From: Ligula intestinalis | Taxonomy: Eukaryota > Platyhelminthes > Cestoda > Diphyllobothriidea > Diphyllobothriidae | Direction: 5' to 3' | NCBI GenBank assembly: GCA_036362985.1 | Contig: JAYGXS010000004.1 | Location: 861,342-925,341, forward strand | Length of the DNA stretch: 64,000 nucleotides | Part shown: positions 42,001 to 53,550 of the stretch, one piece after another | How positions within the stretch are numbered: position 1 is the first letter of the stretch | Layout of the letters: every line of letters begins with the position of its first letter | The notes under the pieces: generated by a model | What the model was told of the DNA's origin: nothing | The model's input: only the letters and a program-made list of their open reading frames with translations | Database searches by the model: none | Translations under genes and position numbers: made by a program

Positions 42001-43430
42001 TTAGGCCACAAAGGGATTTGAATACGACAGTTGCTTTGCGAGGATGTCATGTCGTACAACAGGAAAGAGGCGCCATGATCTAGAATTAGATCTACAGTAG
42101 ACTGCCTTAGACATTAAATCTAAAAATTGACATCTGAGAGGTCAATTTAACACGAATTTTGAATTGTTTATATTTTTTATGCAATTGCCTTGAGACGCAA
42201 AATGCTGTTTAGTAGGCAAAAGCTCCATTCGGGCCAGTGAAGTGAAGGAGATAGAGGACAAAAATCAACGTTTCCCGATGCCTTTAAAAATCTGCTAAGC
42301 TGGTAAACGCTGTAGATTGAAAAAAGCCTCTTGCACTGTAGAAGTGTTACCTTGATCTTTTCAGGGCATACAAACCCCCGTGTCGCTTCCATAAATATCA
42401 GGTTAGTGCAAGTATGAGAAATCGCATCGCTTTTGGGAAAAGCAGGGCGAATTCATTTTAAGAAAATATGCTTTGCAAATCTGGAAGGTTTTTTGCCATA
42501 AAAGTAGATAATAAAAGTATAGGACGGTAAGTTGCTTTAACACACCGAAAACAAGGACCATGACATGCAGTTGAGTATCAACGAATCCGACACTTTAAAC
42601 GGAACGGGCAGACTATTATCGGTTATGAAAGGGAAGAAAGATTGTTGAGCACCGAATAACCTATGAATAAAAAAATTGATCCGGTGCTCAAAAATCCCTC
42701 TTCCTTATTTAACCAAAGACCTGGAATGCTGTCGTTTCGTTGATTCATTATCGGTTATCGCAAAATCTTGGTATATATCCAGCCACTCTGCTGTGCGCTT
42801 TCACTACAAAAACGTGGCCTAAAAGCAAAAAATATACCGAAAACCACTCAAGCGTACATATAAAAGTAAATTCTTTCATTTACGGTAGAAATTACGTTCT
42901 AGATAACCTTCAAAAAGAAGATTACGCAGATATTCAACGTTAAATTATCTCATGAAAGTGACTCTTCAAAACGTATCTTCTTAAATAAATGTGTTTAATT
43001 AATCTTAGAATGATAAATTTCCTAGTCTTATTGTGGAGGGCTATTTTTATCGGCAAGGAGTTGACATGTTGGGGTGAATCTAAAACCATGACCCAAATCG
43101 GCAGCTGGGGGCTAAAGTTTACGATTTAGGTAAATGTTTTAAGAGTTGCCTTATGTTTACGACATTTGGTAAACGGGTAGGGTAGAATCTTCATTAACGA
43201 CTGAAAAACCTGAAAGTCCCGAAGTGTTCACTATCATTTTAAAAACGATCTGAACCTCATTGTGATCAAATTCAAGACATAATTACAAAGAAATTTGTGC
43301 ACAGGAAAATTTTACTTTAATTTATCACCTTCCTACCGACATATCCACATGTGACCTTAGGAAATATCTTAATACTGTGACATCACAATCGGCTCAATCA
43401 AGTGAACCTCTGGTTGCCTAAGTCCAACGT
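42001..43430. other. AT-rich region without genes
   Basis: No recognised frame. 42640-42740 has an inverted TGAGCACCG / CGGTGCTCA pair followed by TCCCTCTTCCTTATTT, resembling the PLE tail end at 40590-40620. Confidence 0.55.
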
Positions 43431-44187
43431 ACAGTTCTGCGAATCCTACAAACAAATTTCAGGAGATATTTAATTTGGTAGTTTAACGTATATCTTGACA
43501 GGTTATTTTGATCAACTGAGTGGATTTAAGCAGGACTTTGTTTTATAAAAATACCCTCTTATTTAAAATTATTGGGGGAAGTAGGCTCTCATTTTGGCTA
43601 AATCATGAGTTTGTTTATATCAAAGAAATTCCCTATGCTATGAGGAAACACAGGACAAAAATTTCTTCCAATTTACATTGTGCTGTGAAAGAATTCCATA
43701 ATAAGTAAAAATAAGTGGAAAAATAATCCCTTCCAGAACTGTAAAATTTTGTGTGAATTGATTAAATGGAACTTAATCCAAGTTTAAGGAATCACATTTA
43801 TTTTCAGAAAGAAGCAGCGATTGAAGTTTTAATTATTATATTTAGCTGTTCTGTGAAGCTTTTTGCAAAAAATGCAGTAACAAAAAGTTCTTGGTTGAAC
43901 ATTTTCTTTTACCGCACAGCTTGCCTTGCGCGCAAACAAAGTCTCCAAATGTTACCGCAAAGACAGCCTTCAGAAGGCCTTATTGAATGTAAATCATGTA
44001 GAAATATAATTATTTGTAAACAATAGGTTCCGCTTAAGCGTTATTTATAAATTGAACAGATAGACGAATAATAAGTATTTCCGAAATAGTCATATACGTG
44101 GCTTGTTTTTCTTGGATTCGCACGTTTATTACGGATCTTCGAATAAATCTCCTTAAGCGAAAAATAATCCGTTATAAAGAGAAAGGT
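43431..44187 (+). repeat. Tandem repeat unit A1
   Basis: First of two adjacent copies, about 757 bp. It begins ACAGTTCTGCGAATCCTACA and ends GTTATAAAGAGAAAGGT. Non-coding and AT-rich; the 62- and 86-codon frames inside are not conserved in A2. Confidence 0.85.
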
Positions 44188-44949
44188 ACAGTTCTGCGAA
44201 TCCTGCAGACAAAATTCAGGGCGAAATTAAACTTCTTAGTTTAGCATATATCTGGACAGGATGTTTTGATCAAATGAGTTGATTTATTAATAAGAAGGGC
44301 TTTGGGTTGGAAAACTGTCTTGTTGGTTAAAGTTATTAGGGGAAATAGGCTCTAAGATTTGCAAAATCATGAGTATCTTCATATAAAAGGAATTCCGTAT
44401 GATATAAGGAAAGACAGGATGAAACTTTTTTTATATACATTGTGCTGTGGGAGAATTCCACAATTATTAAAAAATGTTGAATAATAATCCCTTCCAGTAC
44501 TGGAAAATTTTGTGCGAATTCGATCAAATGGAACTGAAGTGAACTTTGAGGAATCGCATTTATTTTCAGAAACAAGCACCGATAGCAGATTAAAAATTAT
44601 ATTCAGCTATTCTGTGAAGTTTTTTCGCACAACATGCAGGAATAAAAAGTTTCGACACGTTTGTTTTAAACCACACCTCTGACCTTGCACATAACCAAAC
44701 CTTGCCATAGATGTAACGTGAAAGATAGTTAAGTAAGGCCTTCTTATATTTAAGTCAGGTAAAACATACTTTTTTGTATACAATGGGTTCCGCTTAAGCT
44801 TTATTTATGAAAGGAATAAACAGAAGAACAATAAGTTTTTTAAAAAATAGTCATATATGTAGCCTGTTTTGTTTGGATTCACACGTTTATTCCGGATCTT
44901 GTTATAAATATCCTTAAGCGAAAAATAATTCGTTATAAAGAGAAAGGTA
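44188..44949 (+). repeat. Tandem repeat unit A2
   Basis: Begins ACAGTTCTGCGAATCCTGCA and ends GTTATAAAGAGAAAGGT, head to tail with A1. Diverged by many point changes but collinear. Confidence 0.85.
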
Positions 44950-45670
44950 TGCTCTTCCATCCCCAGTTTAATTTTATCGTTCTTCTTCAGATGAAGTAAA
45001 GAAATTGTCAAAAGTCATCAATTTTCCTGTGAGATTACCTTGGAAAAAGTTAATAAACGCAAAAGTTTGTCAGCTAAATATCTAATAAAAGTACTTTTTA
45101 AAGAGATAACCTATTATGAAAACTTTTTTTTGAATCTTAGGAAACACAATATGCGTGGTATCTAGCAGACACGTTGTATGCTCAAAAATGTGCTTTGCTG
45201 TTTTGAAGAATTTCTACATTTAACCAACATCGACATCTGAATAACAAATAATATCCAAAAGCTCGCTTTTTCGTTAAATGCTGTTTAGTTACATCTTACT
45301 GTAAAGGTTTTGAAGTAAACCACGAACAGAAGGGCAAAATTACATCTTATCAGTGCAGCCACTAAAAACGAGCAAAATGAAGAAACAATTTATTTATTCA
45401 TATTAAATATATATGTAAGCAATAATTACCATGTGTACAAAATATTTTGACTAAAGACAAGTTCTTTTTGTATAAAAAAAGTGGTTGCTTTAAGTATTAT
45501 ACGTAACAAACTATTTAAATTTACTGTTCTAATTTTTAGCCATTTTTCACGTCTCCACAAGCTTGGAATTATCGAAAAATATTATTTTCCTTGACAAACA
45601 CTTTGTACTTCGTATAATTATTTTAAGTACTTAATATGACTAATGTTGCTCATTATTATTGATAACTGTA
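44950..45670 (+). repeat. Tandem repeat unit B1
   Basis: Begins TGCTCTTCCATCCCCAGT. Contains GAAATTGTCAAAAGTC, GGTATCTAGCAGACA, ATATCCAAAAGCTCG, TCTCCACAAGCTTGGAATTA. About 721 bp. Confidence 0.85.
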
Positions 45671-46340
45671 TGTTCTTTCATCTCTAGTCAAGTTTATTTG
45701 TTCTTATTCAGATGTATTAGAGAAATTGTCAAAAGTCTCCAATTTCCCTGTGAGAAAACCTTAAAAAACGTTAATATACGCAGAAGTTCGTCAGCGAAAT
45801 ATTATGGAAACTTTTTTATCAACCTTAGGAGTAGCAATATCCATGGTATCTAGCAGACATGCTGTGTGCTCGAAACGTGGTTTGCTGTTTTGAAGCATTT
45901 CCACATTTGACCAACATGGCCATCTGCATAGGAAATAATATCCAAAAGCTGGTTTTTTCGGTAAATGCTGTCTAGTTATATCTTATTTTAAAGAGTTTGA
46001 TGTAAACGTCAAACAGACGGACAATTAGTAAACTTGTCAATGAATACACCGAAAACTAACGAAATGAAGAGAGAATTTATTCCAAAGTATTCAATAACTA
46101 CGTATCCAATCATTACCACATATACAAAATATTTTGGCTAAAGGCAAGTTCTTTTTGTATAAAGAACGAAGTTTTTTTAAGTTTTATACTAAACAAACTA
46201 TTTAAATTTATTGATCTAATTTATAGCTATTTTTGACCTCTCCACAAGCTGGGAATTATCGAGAAAATTTTATTTTTCTTGACAAACACTTAGTACTTCT
46301 TCTAGTTCTTTTAAGTTCTTAGTATGCCTAATGCTGCTGT
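45671..46340 (+). repeat. Tandem repeat unit B2
   Basis: Begins TGTTCTTTCATCTCTAGT and carries the same ordered blocks as B1, ending near TATGCCTAATGCTGCTG. It lacks about 40 bases present in B1 after the reading block AGTTCGTCAGCGAAATAT. Confidence 0.85.
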
Positions 46341-46699
46341 TTTCGTAAATGCGTTCCCGCTGGTACGAGAGAAATAATTGAAAATTTAAAAATTTAGGAA
46401 AGTTTCTTGCAGGACTAGCAGAACTGTATTTCCAAAAACCTACAAAAGTAAGAATAAACTGTGTTGGAATACTCTAATTCTCTGCATACATATTCCTGCG
46501 TGCGGGCAACCATCGGCCCAGCATAGCTGAGGCTCTGCTTCTTTTCACTTGTTCACCATAAACATCTGTTTGAACATCATCAATGTTCACATTCCAGGTA
46601 AATAAGAAAACATTCTAGGTTAAGAAGAAAAATATGTTGAGGAAGAATGCAGGTCAGTCGCTGGAATTATGCTTTAATTCGTCTGTGAGTTTTTAGAAA
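46341..46699. other. No recognisable gene
   Basis: AT-rich spacer between the repeat block and a PLE. Confidence 0.6.
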
Positions 46700-46799
46700 A
46701 CAGTGGCAGTGAAAAACAAGCCACAGTTTTAGGGGGCAGGGATCAATCAACTACCAGTGGCGTCAGTCGAGAGGCGACTGCACAGGCCTCTCTATGCCA

Positions 46800-47119
46800 A
46801 CGCCAGATCGATTGACGGTTTTCGTATCTGAGGCCCAGACTTCTATAAATCATTGACCTGTCTTGCTGCTGGCGTGAGAGATTATTCTCGCAACGGCGAA
46901 GTTAAACTCGTGACCCTTTTCGTAGGTGTAGGCAGCCACTTGTAATGATGTGTCACCCCATCTAAAAGCCAGCTTACGTTCGTGTATGCGTGAATCAAGT
47001 GTGTGTCGAGGCCGTCCTGTGTACTTTCGATGACAGTTTAGGCACGGCACGCAATGTGCTAAATCCGACTGCTCGCTAGACTTAAATCGGTCCTTGATTT
47101 TCATGACTCGCCTGCGCAT
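46800..47119 (-). pseudogene. PLE GIY-YIG endonuclease domain
   Basis: The open frame reads MKIKDRFKSSEQSDLAHC, VPCLNCHRKYTGRPRHTLDS, RIHERKLAFRWGDTSLQVA, TYEKGHEFNFAVARIISHAS. YTGRPRHTL is the YIG strand with the catalytic Arg region. RIHERKLA is the helix with the conserved basic residues. The His/Asn and Glu-bearing segment GHEFNF follows. The first GIY strand is changed to DLAHCVPC. Likely close to the ancestral frame, but the reverse transcriptase is missing. Confidence 0.83.
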
Positions 47120-47194
47120 GGTCGGCTTGGGCTACTTGGTGGTCTTTGATTAGCCCCCGCTTCCTATAACTGTTCTCAGTTGCCGCTTTTATCT

Positions 47195-47228
47195 CTGACG
47201 ATGGGCTTCAGTAAGAGTTCGAAAGCTC
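47195..47228 (+). ncRNA. Hammerhead-like motif, intact core
   Basis: CTGACGA 47195-47201, T, stem II GGGCTT with GAGTTC (six pairs, three of them G-T), loop CAGTAA, GAAA 47221-47224, GC, TC. Confidence 0.55.
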
Positions 47229-47290
47229 AGACGAATAAAATCAGAGTTTTGGCGAGTGGCGGGCCTTCATCTTCTTTTGTATCCATAATC

Positions 47291-47804
47291 TCTCATACAG
47301 TGAATGAAATCCGATCAACTGTGGTCAATGATAAAAGGCCGTTTCTACTGACAGACATATATGGCAACTGGTGGTAAGGACTGGTTACATTTCCCACAGA
47401 CAGTAAACTTGTCACTCCTTTCTAGGCGCTTATTAAGCAAGAGAGGGGGGAGAAAGAGAGAGCAGAGGCTCGGAAAAATGCCAGTAGCTAGGTGGCCGTT
47501 GGCCAATAAATGCAATGGCTTGATGAGAATTTATTGAAAGTATGCGTATGCTCGCCAATTGCTCTTCGAATACTTTGTTTTGTTATGTCTTGTGGTTTCG
47601 AATAATGGTCACGGCGGACGTTTCGTTATGAGAGAGTAGTGTCAGCATAGGACAATTGGGGGCTTTTGTAACAAGGCAAGTTTTTCGAGAAAGAATATTC
47701 AGCTCCAGGCCTTAAGACTCCTATCCCATGTCACTTTAAAACCGGCGGCATGGTAAAACCATTCACTTTTTATCAGCTCCAACAAACTACGCCTATCTAA
47801 TATT
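47291..47804. other. No recognisable gene
   Basis: Purine-rich GA run near 47443-47465; otherwise nothing. Confidence 0.6.
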
Positions 47805-48025
47805 GCTGGCATAGACAAGGGAGACTGGAATTCGCAGTCGTCTGCCAGTCATTTTACCAGCCCCAAGTGATGCGTCACCCGAGGCTCAAACTCGCGACCT
47901 TTTCGGTCAGAGGCTAATGGTCTAAGTATTGAACTACGAGCTCGTTGTCCGAGCGATTTGGATCGGAGAAAATTGATACTCGCTGATAAACGTTCACCGA
48001 CCGCAAACGGAACTCTCCCTTAGAC
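47805..48025 (-). mobile_element. SINE-1 head and body
   Basis: The minus strand reads ACAACGAGCTCGTAGTTCAA (A box), AAAAGGTCGCGAGTTTGAGC (B box), GGGTGACGCATCACTTGGGG. This is the clearest tRNA-like head of family SINE-1 here. An inverted 3' part follows on the right. Confidence 0.78.
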
Positions 48026-48039
48026 AAATAGTCACTGTG

Positions 48040-48130
48040 CGGCTGCTGTTAGGGCCGGAGAAATTAGATTCAAGACGGAGCGGCACAAGTGAGTTCCATT
48101 AGCGATCGGTGAAAGTTCATCAACGAGATC
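48040..48130 (+). mobile_element. SINE-1 3' fragment
   Basis: GACGGAGCGGCACAAGTGAG then TTAGCGATCGGTGAAAGTTC match the SINE-1 3' part in plus orientation. Confidence 0.65.
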
Positions 48131-48587
48131 AACCGCTTTTTCTCGTATTCTCGCATACAATGTGGAGACAGCTACTCCCATCATCAGTGATTACGTTGCT
48201 TAGAGAAGTTATTGATCGCAACCTGATGTTAAGCCCACACCAAACGTATTGCGCGTCCTTTTTGTGCGAGTGAATCGTAAAGAAGCTGTGAGTTGTTGCC
48301 CTAGGCGTGTGACATCAGGTGCCTTTGCACTTTCTCGCTTAATTAAAATTGACAGGCTAATTTAATAGATCAGGCTACCTGTGGCTTCGACAGAAGCCTG
48401 AATTGATGAATGGTGCTGTGTTATTCACTGGTAAACGCAACGTCATCCAAGTCCTTGTAGTCTACTTGTCCTCAAACTAGTGCAGACACAAACGCACGAC
48501 AGTTCTCAATAGAAGAGAACATGCATGTCCCAGAAAGAAATTGAGAAGAATAAGACTCAATCGCTGGAACAAAACCTTTATTTGCCT

Positions 48588-48621
48588 GACGTTTCGATAT
48601 CCGTCGCGGATTCATCATGAG
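48588..48621 (-). ncRNA. Hammerhead-like motif, one core change
   Basis: Mirror copy of 49138-49171. The core reads CTCATGA (G5 to C), stem II ATCCG with CGGAT, GAAA, CG, TC. The G5 change would be expected to inactivate it. Confidence 0.5.
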
Positions 48622-49137
48622 ACACATGAGTAGGAAACAGAAGTAGAAACGGTTAATGCATGCACAGCAGTTTGCAGTATTTATAGGATACAATCATTAC
48701 CGCAAACAGTGACAATTAACGTAAATTGCTTGCTTGCACGTGGATAGTTTGTTGGACGGCACGCGGGCTCTGACCTGTTGAACTTTTATCACGGGCGGTG
48801 GGCTCGGAAGTGATGATTGCTCAGCCGTCTGGCTTTCCGGTGTTGGCATAAGATGAGGCGGTGGCCTGCCCATTCCCTAAAAGACGACTTGCTTTGGTCA
48901 AATTAAGTCCTAGCACTGAATATGGATGGGGCAAGCAATCATAACGCCCGAGCCCACCGCCCGTGATGAAAGTTCACCAGGTTAGAGCCTGCGTGTCGTC
49001 CAACAAACTATCCACGTGGAAGAAGGCAATTTACGTTAATTGTCGGTGTATGTTTGCGGTAATGATTGTATTCTATAAATACTGCAAACTGCTGTGCATG
49101 CATTATCCGTTTCTGCTACTGTTTCCTACTCATGTGT

Positions 49138-49171
49138 CTGATGATGAATCCGCGACGGATGCCGAAACGTC
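49138..49171 (+). ncRNA. Hammerhead-like motif, intact core
   Basis: CTGATGA 49138-49144, T, stem II AATCCG with CGGAT plus flanking pairs (loop CGA), GAAA 49164-49167, CG, TC, then AGG and an AATAAA. The CG spacer is self-complementary. Confidence 0.58.
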
Positions 49172-49235
49172 AGGCAAATAAAGGTATTGTCCCAGCGATC
49201 GAGTCTTCTTCTTCTCACACGACAGTTCAACCGTC

Positions 49236-49849
49236 GCTTCCGATGAGGTCCATTCCGTGCTCCACGGCGGAGGATGATACAAGTAAGTCATCGTAGACTT
49301 GCATTGCGTCTATCATACTCTCTTATCTAACCAGCTCGGGGCCAAATGTCAAGACTAGGTCATAAAGCCTGGGGGGCGGGAGAGAGCGCAGGCGGCTGGC
49401 GAGACGTGTGCCTGCGCCTACACCTGCCACTACCATGCTTGGCCTTGTGTTACTGAAGCGCAGCCCGAATAATGCCTGTCGCAGCCTGATCTGCTCCCGT
49501 GGTCATCAAGCGCACCTAGCACGAGACCCGTTTACCTGCTGGGTTCCCATGACATACCAAACATGTGCTCCACGCAGATTGTACAGTACGGCAATGACAA
49601 AGTCGTGATTGAAATTGGACTTGGTAGTTGAGTCTTCATTTGGTCACATGATGCCAATTTAATGGGCGGATTTAATCCCGAAAAAGCCCTTCGGTAAGGA
49701 AAAAACTTTTCAGTTTTATTTTATGGAGGGTAATAGGTATCATGCTAGCGAAATCGGAAATAGACATTTCCTAGGGTATAACGTGTGGCAGAAGAAAAAC
49801 TTTGATTTACATGTGCCTTACTATGAGAGAACCCCAAAGAGGTAAGACA
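49236..49849. other. No recognisable gene
   Basis: A GC-richer patch at 49370-49560 contains a 66-codon frame of unknown meaning. Confidence 0.5.
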
Positions 49850-50700
49850 AATTAAAAACATATCCCTTTCACAAGCTGATATTTTATTCTGAAGTGGATA
49901 AAGTGCAGACGAAGCCAACTTTAAGGACTCACAATTATTTTTAAAAAAAGAACGATTTCAGTTTCTAATATTATTTGCTTACCCAGGTGTGAAGTTTTAG
50001 CCACAAAATGCATTAGCAACCTTTAGACCACCCTTTTTCTCACTAAATCAACTATTTGGGCCCATAAACAAAATGTAACATATATATTATCGTGAAGATG
50101 AGGCAAGAAGCAAATCTTATTGAACTTAAATCATTTATCAACATACTTTTTGACAAAATAACTTTCGCTGATGAGTGTTTTTAAAAACCAGACTGATAGA
50201 AAATAAACAATTTTTCTGGCATCTAAGTATATATATGGCCACTCGTTTTTACATTTGCAAGCTAAGAACAGAGCCTTAAAGTCATCGACTATGGTAATCA
50301 TAGACCAATATCAACTTTAAAAATAAATTATTTCATTTTCAGCCACAATTGTATCATCTACTTTCAGGCAAATTAAAAAAAATATCAAGGTTCCCCATTA
50401 CCACGTTGATACTACTTTGAAAAAAGATAATATGCGCAGTTACTCGTCAGCTAGATATCTGATTAAAATTTCTTTTAAAGAGGTAATCTCTTAGAGTAAG
50501 TTCTTTTATTAATCTTAGGAGTAACAATTTCTGAATTCTGTTGCAATCGTTCTTTTTGCTGGACAACTTATAAGGTTATTTCGAGGAATTTCTGAATATG
50601 GCCTTCATCGCCCTCGTCTTATAGGATCATATCCAAAAATTCATTTTTTCGGTAAACGCTTTGAAAGGGCAGTTTATTTTGAGTGTTTTGGTATGACAAT
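49850..50700 (+). repeat. Diverged A-then-B repeat copy
   Basis: 49860-49990 aligns with unit A (ACTTTAAGGACTCACAATTATT, compare AGTTTAAGGAATCACATTTATT). 50390-50670 aligns with unit B (TCGTCAGCTAGATATCTGAT, AATCTTAGGAGTAACAAT, ATATCCAAAAATTCATTTTT). Here A and B follow each other once, unlike A-A-B-B. Confidence 0.65.
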
Positions 50701-51329
50701 CAAGCAAAATCTATGTTAATGCAATAAAACCTAAAAGCACAGAAAATCGTCAATTATTTGCCAGAAGTGAGAGGCCGATCTAAAATTAACTGTAGTTAAA
50801 TAACGAAAATATGTTTAAGATATTTTTACTAAGGAAAGGTAACTTTGATACAAAGAAAGTTGTATGGCTATCCATTCATCTAATGATAAAGTTAAATTTT
50901 ATTGAACTCATGCATAGCTATTGTAAAAATCTTTGAAACACAAGGATTACTGAGAAAATTACATTTTTGTTAACAAACAATTAATATTTGAGAAGATACA
51001 TTGGCAAATATATGTTTTTTTTCGATAAATTCTCGTATATAGTAGTTAATTAAATAAACTATGCAGGTAGGTAGGCAAAAAATAGTTTGGACGTCAGGGG
51101 AGGTGAGAGGGGGTCTCGGACTCAAAAATATGATCAACGTTAGGGAAGACTGGTAGAAGAGTAAAGTAATACACTGCAGGCTGTTTAAACAAACGTACAT
51201 TCGCCAGTTTATCTCCTAAGATATTAATTGTTTCTTAATAAAAATAAAATTCACTTAATAATCCTAAAGTCCCACAGACTTAAACGGTAGCTATAAATCA
51301 AGTCTTAGAAGGACATAACCAAAGCTGGT
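50701..51329. other. AT-rich, no gene
   Basis: Nothing supported. Confidence 0.6.
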
Positions 51330-51980
51330 AATATATTATCACGAATGTTTAGGTAAAATCAAATCTTATTGCATCTGAATCATGTATTATTCACTTTTGT
51401 TTGTACACTATCATTTCGCTTATGCGTGATTCAGTAATAAAAGGGACAAAAATGATGATTAGGAAAAAAATCATGTCAAATATATAGCAACTTGTTTTTC
51501 ATTCACTAGCTTATAAAAGAGATTTGCAGCAATCCACTATGGTGGAAAATGATGAAATAAAAGGAGAAAAGTAAGTTCCATCATGTTCAGTCAAATTGAA
51601 TTATTTATTTTCAGCAATATTAAAAAGGCTTCTCAAAAATCTCCCTCTTCCTTTTGACATTAGCTTTTAAAAGGGTAATAAGCATAACATTTCGTCAGCT
51701 CAATATCTGGTTAAAGTGCTTTTTGAAAAGGTTACTTCTTATGAAAGTTTTTTTATTAATCTTAGAAGTAAAATTGTGACACTTCTGTTGCGAACGTTCG
51801 TTTTGCTTGACAATTTTTTGATTCGAGAAATTTCTAAATATGACCCACATGAAAATTTACATAGAAACTTATATGCAAAAACTCATTTCTTACGTCAATC
51901 CATTAAATCGATATCTTATTTGAAAGAAACTGATACGAACGCCAAACGGAATCTGGATTTAGGAACGAAAGCTTAAAGAC
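51330..51980 (+). repeat. Second diverged A/B repeat copy
   Basis: 51580-51620 resembles the TTATTTTCAGC part, and 51690-51870 aligns with unit B (TTCGTCAGCTCAATATCTGG, CTTATGAAAG, TTAATCTTAGAAGTAA). The 86-codon frame at 51716-51976 is within this repeat and not conserved elsewhere. Confidence 0.6.
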
Positions 51981-52929
51981 GCTTAAAACGCTGGAAGATT
52001 TATCGGCACTTAGAGGTCCATCTGTGAGAGATTCTAACTAGATAAAAAGTAGGTTTAAAATATTTTGATCAAGCAAGCTTTTGGTTGGATATTAACAAAA
52101 GGGGTGCGGTAGTTCGTTAAACTTCAGGAACGATTTAAACGTATTTTTCTAAGTTATAGAACTTTTTAAGTTTACGGAACTTGAGGATTATTAAACAAAT
52201 AATCTTTCTTCACAAGTAATTTGGACTTCTTATATTTTAATTAAACAGCAAATTTTCCTTATATTTTTTATTATTATTTATAGGTTTTCGCACATGCGTA
52301 ATGTTGGTTTGCGATTGATTATAGATACTTCGCAAACTTTTGCATGTTCCAGAATTCCATACATTCTGAGGAAAAGCACACATTTTGCCGCGCTATACGG
52401 ATGAGGTAATATAGTTTTCACAACATTTTTCGATAGATATAGAGCGTTTTCTATATATTATCGACAAAACTTATAATTTATAGGCTACAAACTATTAAAA
52501 ATAAGTATTTTGCGGCCTTAAAATTCTTATTGGTTAAAAAGCATTTAAAGTTGACGGATACTTTCCACTCAAGTAAAATATTAGAAAAGCGTAATTTTCT
52601 ACCTTAAAATTTGGTATACTTTTGTGCCCTTTTTCTATTATGTATATTTTAATCTTACGAACGCAAAAAATTAATGGAAAAAAGCATACTACGTTCTTGG
52701 GGATCACAGATATTAAAACCTCGTGAGAGAAATCTCTCACGATTAGACTGCATGAGAACCCATATTAGAACCCAACTCAAGCAATTTGTTCAAAGTAAGC
52801 GCATATTTCAGGATATAGGGCCAACTATATGCTCAAATGGACAAAGGAATTATGAATATAATTTATAGAATTCGTTTTTTTAGAAAATTATGGTAAACAT
52901 CTTAATATTTTTAAGCTCAGCATTCCGAC
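51981..52929. other. AT-rich, no gene
   Basis: Only short chance frames. Confidence 0.6.
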
Positions 52930-53550
52930 CAACGCCTACAAGTCTACTGAGAAATGCGGCAAAGGTAGCTTATTTAGTCCCCCTCATATCTCCCTATTAC
53001 CACGTTGATGCTACTTTGGCTATAGAGTTTTGGGATGTGGGGAAATCGGAAAGATAGATAAGGAGATTTTTCAAATTGTTAATTGAAAAAAAGGTAGTCG
53101 AAGTCGTTTCCCGCTGCTGCTGGGAGTAAATTGCTCCGCATTTAAATTGAAGTTATGCGTGGGGCTTTGTGCCAAGGTCTATTCTAATCTAACTCCTGAA
53201 TGGTAAGTTAGACCTCAGGTAAATTAAACTAGATGACCTCCTAACCACCATTTCTATTTTTCGGGAATGTCAAGAAACCTGCCATTTGATAATTGGGTTT
53301 TCCGTATTTCGTTAAACAATAATACATAGTAGGAAAATCTACAGATATAAATCAACAATACTTCTAAATACAATCAAATAAAAAATGCATATAGCAGTTA
53401 TTAAAGTTTATTCCAGTGCGTATCTTAATTCCCCACCCATTAAACCCCATAACCACTTTTTCTCATAGAAAATCATGCTGAAAATAGTAATATTGGAAGG
53501 GGACTGCATAAGCTGCTGTTGCCGGAAATTCTAATGATCATAATCAAATA
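52930..53550 (+). repeat. Direct repeat F, copy 1
   Basis: Aligns with 55690-56240: ATAGAGTTTTGGG, GAATGGTAAGTT, AATCTACAGATATAAATCAA, TTAATTCCCCAC, ACATAAGCT-type blocks in order. Non-coding. Confidence 0.75.

Larger units (their letters stand above)
46700..47290. mobile_element. PLE type-F: minus endonuclease joined to a plus tail
   Basis: The endonuclease reads leftward (47119 to 46780), and immediately right of it a tail reads rightward (47150-47290) with an intact hammerhead-like motif. The same tail type follows the + strand endonuclease at 60119-60346, confirming that both pieces belong to one family. Confidence 0.85.
48480..49235. mobile_element. Inverted pair of PLE type-G tails
   Basis: The left arm (48480-48815, minus) and right arm (48935-49235, plus) are mirror copies: GGGCGGTGGGCTCGG pairs with CCGAGCCCACCGCCC, ACGTGGATAGTTTGTTGGAC pairs with GTCCAACAAACTATCCACGT, and GCATGCACAGCAGTTTGCAG pairs with its complement at 49080. 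The centre spacer is about 120 bases. Each arm carries a hammerhead-like motif near its outer end. No coding part was recognised. Confidence 0.88.

Noticed and set aside
43520..44026. 62- and 86-codon frames in unit A1 as genes
   Set aside because: The frames are not kept in the tandem copy A2.
48480..49235. CRISPR-like or phage attachment repeats
   Set aside because: Only a single mirror pair of PLE tails; no spacer array, and the genome is eukaryotic.
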